Positions 11,829 to 22,339 of a stretch of 64,000 bases of DNA are shown here, piece after piece. The stretch is from Amyelois transitella (lineage: Eukaryota; Arthropoda; Insecta; Lepidoptera; Pyralidae): NCBI RefSeq assembly GCF_032362555.1, contig NC_083508.1, forward strand, positions 6,229,001 to 6,293,000, in the 5' to 3' direction. The notes under the pieces were generated by a model. It did not search any database. It was not told the DNA's origin and saw only the letters and a program-made list of their open reading frames with translations. How positions within the stretch are numbered: the stretch's first letter is position 1; the number at the start of each line of letters is the position of its first letter. Made by a program: the position numbers and the translations under genes.

Positions 11829-13325
11829 ATGTCCGGGAGCAATGATAAAGTGTCGACGACGCAGCGTATGATCCAAAGTGTCGCTTTCCCTCCAAGCCAT
11901 AAGCTCACTGTGACGGAAGTATTCGATGAAAAAACTGGAAAGCCTCTTCCAGATGTACTGAAGCAACACTTTATCTTAGAAGGTCGGATCGAGGAAAATG
12001 CTGCTTTGCGAATCATCCAAGATGGTGCCACCCTATTACGATCAGAAAAAACGATGATCGAGATTGATTCACCGGTGACCGTGTGCGGAGACGTCCATGG
12101 CCAATTTTACGATTTGATGAAATTGTTCGAGGTGGGAGGCTCACCCTCTTGTACTAAGTATTTATTCTTAGGTGATTATGTCGATCGAGGTTATTTCAGT
12201 ATAGAATGTGTTCTTTACCTCTGGGCTCTCAAGTTGTGTTATCCGAAGACGTTATTCCTATTACGCGGCAACCATGAGTGCCGACATTTGACAGAATACT
12301 TTACCTTCAAGCAAGAATGCAAAATCAAGTATTCTGAGAAAGTGTATGATGCATGTATGGATGCTTTTGACTGCTTACCTCTGGCTGCTCTAATGAACCA
12401 GCAGTTCCTATGTGTGCATGGTGGTCTTTCCCCTGAAATCAACAGCTTAGATGATATTCGTAAACTAGATAGATTTAAAGAACCACCTGCATTTGGAGCC
12501 ATGTGTGACCTCCTTTGGTCTGATCCTCTTGAGGATTTCGGTAATGAAAAAAATGCAGAACATTTCTCGCACAACTCTGTTAGAGGTTGTTCTTATTTCT
12601 ATAGCTATGCAGCATGTTGTGACTTCTTACAAAGAAACAATTTACTGTCAATCATACGAGCCCATGAGGCCCAAGATGCTGGTTACCGGATGTACCGTAA
12701 GAGCCAAACAACTGGCTTCCCCAGCCTTATCACTATTTTCTCTGCTCCAAACTACTTGGATGTTTACAATAATAAAGCTGCAGTCTTAAAGTACGAGAAT
12801 AATGTTATGAATATAAGGCAGTTCAATTGTTCACCACACCCTTATTGGTTGCCGAATTTTATGGATGTCTTTACTTGGTCTCTTCCTTTTGTTGGCGAGA
12901 AAGTCACAGAAATGCTTGTTAATGTCCTAAACATTTGCTCGGATGATGAGTTGATGACTGAGGGGGATGATGCATTGGAGGAAGCTAATCTCAGGAAAGA
13001 AGTCATTCGTAACAAAATCCGTGCAATTGGGAAAATGGCTCATGTGTTCTCTGTACTTCGTGAGGAGAGCGAATCTGTTCTGCAGCTGAAAGGACTAACC
13101 CCCACTGGCGCCTTGCCACTGGGGGCTTTGTCCGGTGGAAAAACATCTCTTAAAAATGCACTTCAAGGCTTCTCCCCGAACCACAAAATCACCTCATTTG
13201 CTGAGGCCAAGGGATTGGATGCAATTAATGAGCGTATGCCACCCAGGCGTGATGGTCAACGCACACCAGAAGCTCAGGATTGCAAGAAATGCTCAGATTA
13301 TGTGAACAGCAATGCGCACTCGTGA
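11829..13325 (+). CDS. CanA: Calcineurin A (PP2B/PPP3C catalytic subunit), intronless
   Basis: This is the calcium/calmodulin-dependent serine/threonine phosphatase catalytic subunit, which pairs with calcineurin B and dephosphorylates NFAT-type and other targets. The 498-aa ORF is complete. Metal-site motifs are GDVHG (87-91), GDYVDRG (115-121) and RGNHE (146-150). The CnB-binding helix region carries [20 protein letters not shown] (about 350-370). The calmodulin-binding segment is [20 protein letters not shown] (about 391-410). The autoinhibitory [20 protein letters not shown] lies at about 454-473. The ATG at 11829 is used because the upstream in-frame GTG (11820) is not a likely start and a TAG stop lies at 11784. 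Coding sequence is one exon, unlike its 5-21 exon neighbours. Length and all motifs are normal, so it appears functional. Confidence 0.97.
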   Translation: MSGSNDKVSTTQRMIQSVAFPPSHKLTVTEVFDEKTGKPLPDVLKQHFILEGRIEENAALRIIQDGATLLRSEKTMIEIDSPVTVCGDVHGQFYDLMKLFEVGGSPSCTKYLFLGDYVDRGYFSIECVLYLWALKLCYPKTLFLLRGNHECRHLTEYFTFKQECKIKYSEKVYDACMDAFDCLPLAALMNQQFLCVHGGLSPEINSLDDIRKLDRFKEPPAFGAMCDLLWSDPLEDFGNEKNAEHFSHNSVRGCSYFYSYAACCDFLQRNNLLSIIRAHEAQDAGYRMYRKSQTTGFPSLITIFSAPNYLDVYNNKAAVLKYENNVMNIRQFNCSPHPYWLPNFMDVFTWSLPFVGEKVTEMLVNVLNICSDDELMTEGDDALEEANLRKEVIRNKIRAIGKMAHVFSVLREESESVLQLKGLTPTGALPLGALSGGKTSLKNALQGFSPNHKITSFAEAKGLDAINERMPPRRDGQRTPEAQDCKKCSDYVNSNAHS

Positions 13326-15139
13326 AGTGCTAACTGTTACTTCTCTTCGATCCTTACTTTTTGATCCACAAATATAGTGGTAGTGAAATATGTGTGAAGA
13401 AGACTCAGCTTTTGGAATGATATTTCACATTCATAATAACAAGGTGGATTTGAAGGGAATTGTCATAATAAATACAAAATATTTTTAAATTTGGATATAA
13501 CTTTTTTTCAATAGTTAAAGTTAAAATTTCTCTTAAGATATTACCTCTCGATATTTAAAATATGTCAGATTTGCAGGCAACAAATTTATTTAGTCAATTA
13601 AATGATAAGGTATGCACATTTATTTATAATGCGCTGCACTGTTTAATTTTTGGTAATGTAATTTTAAATTTTCATATGAAAAGACATGATATTGTAATGT
13701 AAATTTATTCAGATTGTCTACTTATACTCTACATTGTTATCTACATTAGTGAAAATTAGACATGTCTATAATTTTCAAAGCATAATTAGCTGTGATATTA
13801 AGCGACGATCAATGTATTATTTAATAGCAATCTGCTAGTGAATTACAAGCATGTTCATTGGCTAATCATGCATTGAAATATGTAAAGTAATTGGGGAGGT
13901 TCTCGGCTTGGGCGTGTCTTTATATTCTATTAAGTAATAAAATTAATTATGTACTATAGTGTGCAAGCACATGTGTGATGTTGCCATGCGTGTGTGCTGT
14001 GTAAATATGCCTTGTGCGTACACACACGTTATTGCAGCTTTAACACTTGAGATTCTCTCTTTAATATCTTTGCTACAAGTTGTACTTAATTGTATTTTAT
14101 TGTACAAAATATATTAAAATTACTATCTATGAACTATTACTTAAAAATTAATTTATATTTGGGTGTATGCTGGCCCCTCGTTGCCTGCATGCAGCTGAAC
14201 TTGTATGCTGGAACATCACATAATATTAAAGTTTCTTAGCATAATGTTTCGGTATATAAGATGTAGTGGCTAGTCTAATTGCAGATTTTCTTACAGCTTC
14301 TATTCCAAATTTCACTATTATAAAGTAAGGTTTAATGACCTATGCACTGTTGGAAAATCTCTTTTGGTCTGCCAAATATTCATTAATCAATGCAATAAGG
14401 TCATATTGTGAATACTAAAAGTGGCTTACATCATTTTCAAAGTCAGTACTAAGTATTTTATCTCAATTCAGTGTGTAGCCCTTCATATGTTCTGTACTTT
14501 TAAATAAATTTTGCCTATGTAAAAACTAACAATATATTTAATTTTATTTTGTACTAATCATGGGAAGTGTTGTTTTATCCTTATAAAATATATTAACATT
14601 GAGCTCCATTTAGTTTGGTTTCAATATGTTTAACCTTTATTATTTACTAGCGGCCCGCCACTGCTTCGCCTGTGGTACACAACATCGCATAAATAGGTCA
14701 CACCCGCAAGTTTAGAGCTTAAAAAAAATCATTATCTGTTCAGTGTTTCAGAAAATTAGCCCGTACAAACAAATCACAAACTTTACCGTAGATTCTTCCT
14801 AGCTTTAGCCCACGACTCCGCCCGCGTGAAGGTACCCTGTCATTTACGATCCATATATATTATATACATACAGTATATATATATATATATATATAGATCG
14901 AAAATGACTAGGTATATATACATATTTATAATATACCTAAATCAATAATAATTTATTTCGGTAAATGGGAACACTTATGAAGTAGCATGATGATGGACCA
15001 GCAATTTGACTTAACGTATAACACACACATATCTAAGTATATAAAACGTCTTTATCCCTTACAGGGTAGACGGAGCCAATAGTTACAAGACTCGAAGGCA
15101 CCTTTAGCTTAATAGAAATTATAAACCTTGATCGACTTT
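13326..15139. other. Calcineurin 3' UTR and AT-rich intergenic DNA
   Basis: An AATAAA poly(A) signal lies at 13467-13472, about 140 bases after the stop; further candidates occur to about 14510, so the 3' UTR may be long. A short ATG frame followed by a GTATGC donor-like site at 13562-13609 has no visible continuation. From 14648 on come decayed lepidopteran repeats and an (AT)n run near 14875-14895. No gene is seen. Confidence 0.55.
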
Positions 15140-15510
15140 TAAAGGTATAAGGAACAGCGTGATAAGGGAATTTTGTGATGTGAAAGAAGATGTAGTTACA
15201 GGAATAGAAAAGGGTATGTTAAGATGGTTTGGTCATGTGGAGAGGATGAATGAAAGCAGGTTGACTAAGCAGATATACAAGGAGAGTGTGGAGGGAAAGG
15301 TCGGAGTGGGAAGACCTCGACGAACGTATCTTGATCAAATTAAGGACGTCCTGGTAAATGGTCCGGTCAAGAGTACCCGAAACTGCCGAGCTTGCATGAA
15401 GAGAGTTATGAATGTGGATGGATGGAAGTATGCAGAGATCGTGGCAAGTGGAGAGATGTAGTCTCTGCCTAGCCCTCCGGGAAAGAGGCGTGGTTTAATG
15501 TATGTAGGTA
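15140..15510 (+). mobile_element. RTE-like non-LTR retrotransposon, 3' fragment
   Basis: It encodes the C-terminal part of the RTE protein ([20 protein letters not shown], then [16 protein letters not shown]), followed by AAAGAGGCGTGGTTTAATG and a degenerate (TATG)n tail. It matches the 3' ends of the copies at 44205-44620, 45901-49590 and 61580-63290. It is a 5'-truncated, dead insertion. Confidence 0.85.
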
Positions 15511-15729
15511 TGTATGTTTCGACTTTTACAATAAGAGTGAAAAAGACCTTTTTCTTTCGCGACCAGACCAGAAACTTGCATTAGTTAACAATTACCTACT
15601 ATACGCGGGCGAAGCAATGGACAAAAGCAACTTTTTTATATAGAGGAGGTTCAAAAATAATAGTATGACTACGGGGACACGTAAGAAGGTATAATTTTTA
15701 TTTATAATCATAGTCTAGTTCTAGTATAT

Positions 15730-16735
15730 GCAAAGCTACAGTGGGGTGCTCATATTTCTAAACTATCCAATAGACTTAGCTCTGCCGCTTATGCTGTTAG
15801 GAGGATCCGACAATTGACAGATGTAGCTACAGCTAGGCTTGTTTATTTCAGCTATTTTCATAGCTTGTTATCTTATGGTTTACTTTTATGGGGTAGCGCG
15901 GCTGATATACAAACTATTTTTATAATTCAGAAAAGGGCCGTTCGCGCAATTTACGGCTTAGGACCAAGAGACTCGTTAAGACAACTCTTTAAGAAAATAA
16001 ACATACCTACAGTAGCGTCCCAGTATATTTTTGATCTTATAATGTATGTTAGGAAAAATACCTCTTTTTTTCAAAAAGTTAGTGCCACAACTGATAGAAA
16101 TTTACGTAATAAACATAAATTAGTCATGCCGTTTCATAGGCTTAGCAAAGTCAGTAAATCATTTATGGGGAACTGTATACGATTTTATAATAGGTTGCCG
16201 GAGTCTGTTCTTGATATGCCCAACCGAAAATTCAAAGAGTATGTAAAGAAAGTACTTTGTGAGAAGGCTTATTATAGGACTGATGATTACCTTAATGATA
16301 AAAACATCTGGCTCGAGCTTGGCACAGGAACCTCGTAATTAATTGTAGTTTAATTTGAACTTAAATCAAAATTTCAGTACATAAATCTTTTTAAAATTGG
16401 CAATCCATTAAATATATATATATATATATATATATTTCTTTTTTCATTATTAAATCTCATAAATATATAAATCTGAACAATGTATTCTCCCGTCCACATT
16501 CTATTCTAAGTATAATTTAATATTGTGAAGTTGACGTTGTTGGAGAAAATGCTGCAGTGCAGTTTGTTACCGCTTCTTCTGCACTGACGCCTTGGAAGCG
16601 GCAGTAAACTTAGTTTTTAAGTAATTTATTTGACGTCAACCAAGTTGTTAAACCATACGACAATTATTAAGCGATATGATAGTATCCTATAATAATGAAT
16701 AAAAATTTTGAATTTGAATTTGAATTTGAGTAACC
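15730..16735 (+). mobile_element. CR1/jockey-like non-LTR element, 3' part
   Basis: An open frame from 15730 to the stop at 16336-16338 encodes the C-terminus of a reverse transcriptase protein: LQWGAHISKLSNRLSSAAYA, LVYFSYFHSLLSYGLLLWGS, then IIQKRAVRAIYGLGPRDSL. This thumb/C-terminal layout is common in jockey and CR1 superfamily elements. A 3' UTR follows, broken by an (AT)n run at 16412-16435, and ends in GAATTT repeats near 16710-16735, the usual tail type. The catalytic core is missing (5'-truncated). The 203-codon frame is still open, suggesting a fairly recent insertion. Confidence 0.75.
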
Positions 16736-18821
16736 AGGAGCAACAGCGATCGCTGTGCTTATTCGTTCGCATTTTACGACATCTATGAGAAAGGGATGTA
16801 AGTGCTCCTGGTTTACGTGCCTTTGAAAAAGTACTCACTTTAAGTATAAAAGGGGTTTTGACAACATAATATGGATACAGTTCTGGTACCTACATGAAGT
16901 GCCATTGCTATGATAAACTCTTCGCGTAAAGGTCGCACACACCATTTTGTTTAAAAAAAAAAACTAGTTATGCCCGAGACTTCGTAACTACGTTGAAATA
17001 GTATTTTTTACCGTAACAATAATATTTTACCGATTTCACAAACTGCACAGGAAAAGAAGCTGACTTCTGACACACAATAGGTGTTTCTTCACTACCAGAC
17101 AGGAAGCAGGAATATATGGGAAAGAGTTGAAGTTGGGCATATTCTAAATAGTGCCGAAAACCACACGTTCATGCATTAATTATATTCTACACACCGAACG
17201 TACAGTATGATTATATTATTTGTATGTACTTAGATAATTACAGAAAACATACTTAAACCTTCCAAGAGCGTCTGGTCTAGTGTCTGTACTTCGCACGAAA
17301 TGTGAGAATATTTTACCTTCATTCTGAATTTCAACAGCAGCAGTTCTGTTCAGCAGAACTTCTCGCTCCATTATCATCAGATGAAGAAAAATAACTGAAT
17401 AAATCAGTAGAGGATCGGAAATGTAGGTATGTATTTCATCTTTATAAGTGGCCTTAAATATTAGGTATAATTAAGGCAACTTATATAGATGAAGTACAAT
17501 GAGCCCGTAAATACCATTAGAAAAACTGCAGAAATGTAATGTGTTATATATGTTTGTTTGATCAAGAGTTTCAATCGCAATGTGGTCACAAAAACTGAAA
17601 GGCTACGTTCAGTTGTTCGGCTTTATGTGAATTTGATATTCAAATATGTAGTGATAGGGTTCTAGCCCATCGCCTACAAGAGGATTACACGTTTATAAGC
17701 CTATCCCTTAGTCGCCTTTTACGACATGCGTGGGGAAAAATTAAGTGGTTCAATAGTTTCGGGTGTGCCTTGACTTTACCTTAGAGTATCGACCTAATGC
17801 TATGACTTAATTAGGTAGGTAGGTATATACTTATAATCCCTTGACTGACGGGTCCAAGGACATGACAGATATTTCATTCCCTTTGCCTTTTACTTAAGAG
17901 TAACTATGCAATAGGGACCTATAGTTTTCTTTCCTACTGTTGAAGGAAAATACACAGCTATGAAGGTTTTTGTAAGTCGTGCGTGTAAAACAATGAATAT
18001 GCCTCGGTCTAGTTACAAACAGGCGCAGAACAGCCTTAAACCTTTCCACAAAGTATCGCGTGAGGATGAAATACAGTCAGTCAGTGTCTAGTCGATTTGG
18101 TTAGATAACGTCAGTAGCCGCGTAAGCAGTTTTGGTACATACATAGCTACATACATATAGTCATGCCTATATCCCTTGCAAGGAAGACAGAGCCAACAGT
18201 CTTGAAAAGACTTTAAAGGCCACGTTGAGCTGTACGGCTGAACTGACGTCATTGAGATTCGATTAAGCCATCGTCTACAAAAAGAAACCCAAGTATAATA
18301 ACTTTTATAAATTAGGAGTGCATGAAAAAGTAATTATTCTTCGTCACTATCGATAGTTAAGGCAATGGTATCGATAGCTTAGTTACCGTCAATACTATTG
18401 ACACCCAATGATACAATCGTTAGTATTGAAGCTCAATATCGAAAGCGATAATCGATAGTTTCGATACTAATGCAATAACTAACGATGCTGTTTAGTTTTG
18501 CTTATTGACAGTAACTGTGTTCTTTTGTTTTGTTGTATTCTTGTATTGTTCTTCTATCTCCCCTTCCTCGCCATCTTAGCCTTCCTTCCCTTCTTTAATA
18601 TACAATACTATCAATAGTAATAAGTATTGTAGTCTATCAATACTATTGCACCAACATGAGTTATCAATACTCTATAGTATTAAAAAAAATATATGCTCGT
18701 ATTGAGAGCCTCCTTTTTTATTTATTTCTACTTTAATTTTGTTATTAAATAAAACATATTTTTATTTTCTGAGGGAGATAATTTATTGAAGAGGCATTAA
18801 AACAAAAAAAAAAGTCAATAT
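16736..18821. other. Intergenic repeats upstream of the PIG-P 3' end
   Basis: No gene is seen. It includes reverse-oriented pieces of the RTE-derived SINE at about 17590-17745 (CCCTTAGTCGCCTTTTACGA) and 18160-18300 (AAGACAGAGCCAACAGTCTT). A stretch at 18330-18700 is rich in TATCGATAG and CAATACTATTG repeats in both orientations, probably an old MITE. The last bases before 18822 are the PIG-P 3' UTR with reverse-strand AATAAA-type signals near 18718. Confidence 0.55.
18330..18700. repeat. Inverted-repeat-rich stretch, possible MITE
   Basis: Short motifs recur in both orientations: CTATCGATAG, GGTATCGATAG, CAATACTATTG, and TAGTATTGA with its complement TCAATACTA. The arrangement (ATCGATA on the left, CAATACTATT on both sides, TATTGATAG complements on the right) suggests a foldback element of about 350 bp. 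I could not define clean terminal repeats or a target duplication. Confidence 0.35.
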
Positions 18822-19304
18822 TTACTTCGAAGTTTCATTATTTAAATACATTTTTCTGCACACCATTGATATATTTAAATCATGCAATGGTGGAACTGTA
18901 TTTTCTTGATATTCTCTGGGTGATAGTACACATCCTTTACGGCATTTACTTACATCAGTACAACAACAGACAGTCTCAACATTGCAAGGCAGTTTACTAT
19001 CTGCACTAGCATACTGTGAAAAGGAATCTTGAATTGTATTTATACTATCTATTTTAGTTGTTAGTATTAAATTAAAACTAGGATAAATAAAAAATGCATA
19101 CAAGGTTAATGCTACAAGGCACTGTATGGGGACTGCAGTTGACCAATATTTTAGTGGGTAATAATAAATACTAAAATAATGCAAATAATAATCAGGGACA
19201 AATGCCCAGATTAAATAAATACCCATCAAAGTCTTACTGAAAACATACATAAAAAATCCATACAAGGACCTTGCTGGAGTTGGTGCAGGCGTATGTTCAG
19301 GCAT
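18822..19304 (-). CDS. PIGP: PIG-P, subunit P of GPI-GlcNAc transferase
   Basis: PIG-P is a small ER membrane subunit of the complex that adds GlcNAc to phosphatidylinositol, the first step of GPI-anchor synthesis. The 160-aa frame has the family plan. A proline-rich N-terminus is followed by ARSLYGFFMYVFSKTLMGIY and LIWAFVPDYYL (first membrane span, about 14-36). YYPLKYWSTAVPIQ leads into the second span (about 56-80). DSINTIQDSFSQY follows, and the C-terminal NTVPPLHDLNISMV motif matches the conserved end. Between these last two lies an extra segment of about 30 residues with six cysteines (107, 113, 114, 115, 121, 125), absent from the vertebrate proteins I know. The coding sequence has no intron. 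Start: first ATG (19302-19304). The nearest same-strand neighbour is the Pcc1-like exon, about 250 bases upstream. Confidence 0.9.
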   Translation of the reverse strand: MPEHTPAPTPARSLYGFFMYVFSKTLMGIYLIWAFVPDYYLHYFSIYYYPLKYWSTAVPIQCLVALTLYAFFIYPSFNLILTTKIDSINTIQDSFSQYASADSKLPCNVETVCCCTDVSKCRKGCVLSPREYQENTVPPLHDLNISMVCRKMYLNNETSK

Positions 19305-19549
19305 CGTTTTCTAATTGCAGCTAGCTTGTTGAGAACAAATCTATTGTCTTTAATATCAGTAAAACATTCTTTAGAAATGCATTAACAGCAACACATAATT
19401 TTTTGAAGTCTTCCCCATAAAATATTCTGAAATTTAAAAAAAAACTTGTATTTATTAGTTGGTCAGGTTACAAGTTGACAAGTCCAGGATGCGCCCAGGA
19501 CTCCTAGGTAAGTCAGATTTTTAAAAGTTGAGGTGTCCCTTTGCGCATT

Positions 19550-19765
19550 CTAAACACTACACAGCCACTGAAATAGTAAAATGTTATTAAGGCTTGAAAT
19601 AGTTACAGAAAATGTAGATTCATTTAAAATACTAACACAATCAATTCCAAACCACTAGCAGTTATCTCCCTATGCACACCACTTCCTTTTAGCTCCTTGT
19701 CTACTTTTAATACTTCACTAGCTATTGAAACATGTTCAGGAGAAGAGAATGGTATATTAATACAC
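19550..19765 (-). pseudogene. LAGE3: Pcc1/LAGE3-like KEOPS subunit exon with frameshift
   Basis: Pcc1 is the dimerising subunit of the KEOPS complex (tRNA t6A modification). After a plausible acceptor (TTGTTGCAG, ending at 19766) the minus strand reads INIPFSSPEHVSIASEVLKV, DKELKGSGVHREI, TASGLELIVLVF and then stops (19624-19626). This matches the first half of the Pcc1 fold. The expected second half reappears after a one-base shift, as NESTFSVTISSLNNILLFQ, to a stop at 19550-19552. So the exon has an apparent single-base frameshift. It could be a real lesion, a base error in the assembly, or a short mis-modelled intron. The N-terminal exon was not found upstream; only a few residues would be expected there. 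Family call moderate to good; functional status open. Confidence 0.6.
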
Positions 19766-20254
19766 CTGCAACAAGCAAAGAACAAAAATTGTATACATTA
19801 GACTGTATGTTGCAATAATAACGACAAATAAAATAAAAACTTTAACAGATATCGACCAAAAGTTGAAAAAACTATACTGGAATTAGATCACAGAGCTCCA
19901 AATCTTGCTCGGTGAATGCAACTTGGAACTCGCAAAGAAAAGAGGAAAAACCGGAAAACAACCTGTGTTCTACGAAAGACGGCTTAACTTATTATAAATG
20001 CGAAGTGAGTTTGTTCACAGTTAAACCACTAAAGCGATCTGCTTGAAATTTTACATATATTGTAGAGTACGAAAAATAACGTAGGGTTGAACGGGCGGAG
20101 CGGCGGGTGAAAGCAAACAGGTAGGTCATGCATCTCAAAAACTTACAATTGCTTTTCACTTATTTCTACCATTCTATTGAAATAATTTCAAGATAGATAT
20201 CCAGTTATACAGAGCTTAAATTAAAAATTAAAATTTTTTGAAAGAACAAAATAA

Positions 20255-20980
20255 TAGGGATGATCGATATTAATCCATGTTGAATAAACATCGATGTTTA
20301 GCTGGAAAATATCGATGTTTTGACATCGATATTATGACTTCAATATTATCGACACGTCGATGTTTTATGAATAAATATATCAAAAAAAATTGTACTTACA
20401 AAAGAATAATATTTTGTCTGGTCAACGTGACACAAATATGCCTATGGAATTACAATTTTATTTAAAAAGTCCGGTAGCTGATTTAAAACAAGACCCATTA
20501 CCTACTTCTATGGAAAATAGTAGAATCCACCCTTCCAAATTTAATTAAAATAGCTCTTGAGTATTTGTGTTGCACAGTTACATCCAAAGTTTCAGAAACG
20601 GTTTTTTCTAAAGCTGGCCAACTCCTATACCAGCAACGTAACCGTTACATACATACATACATAAACTCACGCCTCTTTCCCGGAGGGGTAGGCAGAGACT
20701 ACCTCTTTCCACTTGCCACGATCCCGATCACGTAACCGATTGAAGGGAAAAACCATTCGAAGTATTTTTTTTTTACAAAGTGTGGACAAAAGATACTGGG
20801 ATTGTTAATATTTTTGTTTAACTTTTGTTATTACTGTTACAATGAATAATTTTCATAAATATAATAGACGGTTTTATTATATTTATACAAAACATCAATA
20901 TTTTACGTTTTGATGTTATACATCGATTTTTTTTTGATCCGATGTTAACATCGATGTTTTCTTAATATCGATCATCCCTA
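20255..20980 (+). mobile_element. hAT transposon remnant with perfect 19-bp terminal repeats
   Basis: Left end TAGGGATGATCGATATTAA and right end TTAATATCGATCATCCCTA are exact reverse complements. Flanks CAAAATAA (20247-20254) and CAAAAAAA (20981-20988) are an 8-bp target duplication with one change, as expected for hAT. Inside, 20541-20644 encodes the hAT C-terminal dimerisation motif (IALEYLCCTVTSKVSETVFS, then KAGQLLYQQRNR), which resumes at 20739 (LKGKTIRSIFF) after an inserted RTE fragment. Subterminal CATCGATGTT repeats flank both ends. The transposase core is deleted. Confidence 0.85.
20645..20729 (-). mobile_element. 85-bp RTE 3' fragment inserted in the hAT remnant
   Basis: Reverse-oriented 3' end of the RTE family: (CATA)n tail, then CACGCCTCTTTCCCGGAGGG and TTCCACTTGCCACGATC. 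It is bounded by a 9-bp target duplication ACGTAACCG (20636-20644 and 20730-20738). Removing it rejoins the hAT dimerisation-domain reading frame, so the RTE insertion is younger than the hAT copy. Confidence 0.88.
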
Positions 20981-20989
20981 CAAAAAAAT

Positions 20990-21470
20990 TTAATCAAAGC
21001 CACAGATATTGATATCAGAACTTGTTAACGTTACCACATTTAAACTCAATTAACGGTAAATAATGTTAGTTAGAAACGTTATTTTCATTAAGTTATAACT
21101 GATTCCGTTATAGGCGTGATATCTTTAATAAAATGTTATAAAATTATGTAACGTTTTTAAATTATTTTATATATCGATACCAATTAACGTTAAAAATAGC
21201 AATACCAATTAACTTTATAAATAACGTTATAATTTACGTATCGTTATGTAAATCTGTCTGTTTTATTAAATACAGGTAAGTACTTAAAGTTTGTCTGTTT
21301 ATCGCAACTGTACGATACGCAACGCGATTGGAAGTGTTCACGGCGAATCCGCTATTAAATCAATAAGTAACGTTATGTGGAATTACCGGTTTACTGTTAC
21401 TATAAATATAACAGTATAAGGAGCCGATGAAACAGTAAAAATATCGTTATCCAGCATAACGGTACGTAAT
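20990..21470. repeat. AACGTTA-rich iterated-motif region, possible MITE
   Basis: The motif AACGTTA or its near-variants AACGGTA and AACGTTT recurs at least eight times between about 21024 and 21475, with matching reverse-complement forms such as TTAACGTTA. Left part GTTAACGTTACC and right part ATAACGGTAACC are roughly inverted. Such iterated subterminal motifs are common in hAT-type MITEs, but no clean ends or target duplication were found. Confidence 0.4.
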
Positions 21471-21485
21471 ATATAACGGTAACCT

Positions 21486-21765
21486 TGTTTGACAGTTAAA
21501 TTAAATAAATAAATATAATATATATATTTATACGGGACAAATTACACAGATTGAGTTAACCTCGATGCAAGTTCGAGACTTGTTACGAGATACTAACTCA
21601 ACGATACTAAATTTTACAATAAATACTTATACATAATATAGAAAAACATCCAAGACCCAGGTCAATCAGAAAAAGTTCTTTTCTCATCATGCTTTGGCCG
21701 GGATTCGAACCAGAGACCTCCGGTGTCACAGACAAGCGTACCACCGCCGCGCCACAGAGGCCGTC
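21486..21765 (-). mobile_element. tRNA-derived SINE, first family
   Basis: On the minus strand it starts with a tRNA-like head (GACGGCCTCTGTGGCGCGGC, then GGTTCGAATCCCGGCCA-like B box). The body TTCTGATTGACCTGGGTCTT continues through AACTCAATCTGTGTAATTTG to a TCCCGTATAAATATATA tail. The same family recurs at 29940-30118, 34630-34887, 36013-36240, 42370-42610 and 48733-48994. Not a tRNA gene, because a SINE body follows the head. Confidence 0.85.
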
Positions 21766-22339
21766 ATAAGTAATAACGACACCAATTTTTTATCCGTTAT
21801 TCAAGACCTGATTAATACTTATAGGAATCAAAGCCATAGATATATACAATACAGATAGGTAGGAAATTCATTGGTTTACCGTTTAGTTCTTTTGTAGGCG
21901 CGTACCGCTAGTATCGCATCTGCCACTAGTGATGTGCACTGTGCAAGCCAAGCTAATGTCGACAAGCTAGTGGTGTACCAACTTGATATCGAAAAATAAT
22001 GCAGCGGTTTTCCTATGTATTGTACTTTTATTTTATGAGAATAAAACAAAAGTTTATTATTTATGTACATAAATCTTTATTTACAAATAGATTTATTTTT
22101 AAAATAGGATGGAAGGTATAACCTTAAAACGTCAATATAATTTATGTATCTATAAAAGCTTCCTTTCTCCTTCACGCCCCAGCCCCCGCATTTTTTTTCC
22201 GAACCAACTCTTTCTTTCCGAACCAACAATCTTGATAAGACTGGAATGCCAAATTCGGCTATACGGCCTAACTTTAGGTGGCTATTTTAAATACTATCTC
22301 TGTTATGGCCTGTGACAAAGGTATTTAGGACATCAATCA

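Noticed and set aside
13562-13609. Possible first exon (16 codons ending at a GTATGC donor)
   Set aside because: No downstream exon on this strand could be found in the following 5 kb.
22109-22315. 68-codon plus-strand ORF
   Set aside because: No domain, biased composition and no splice context; likely chance.
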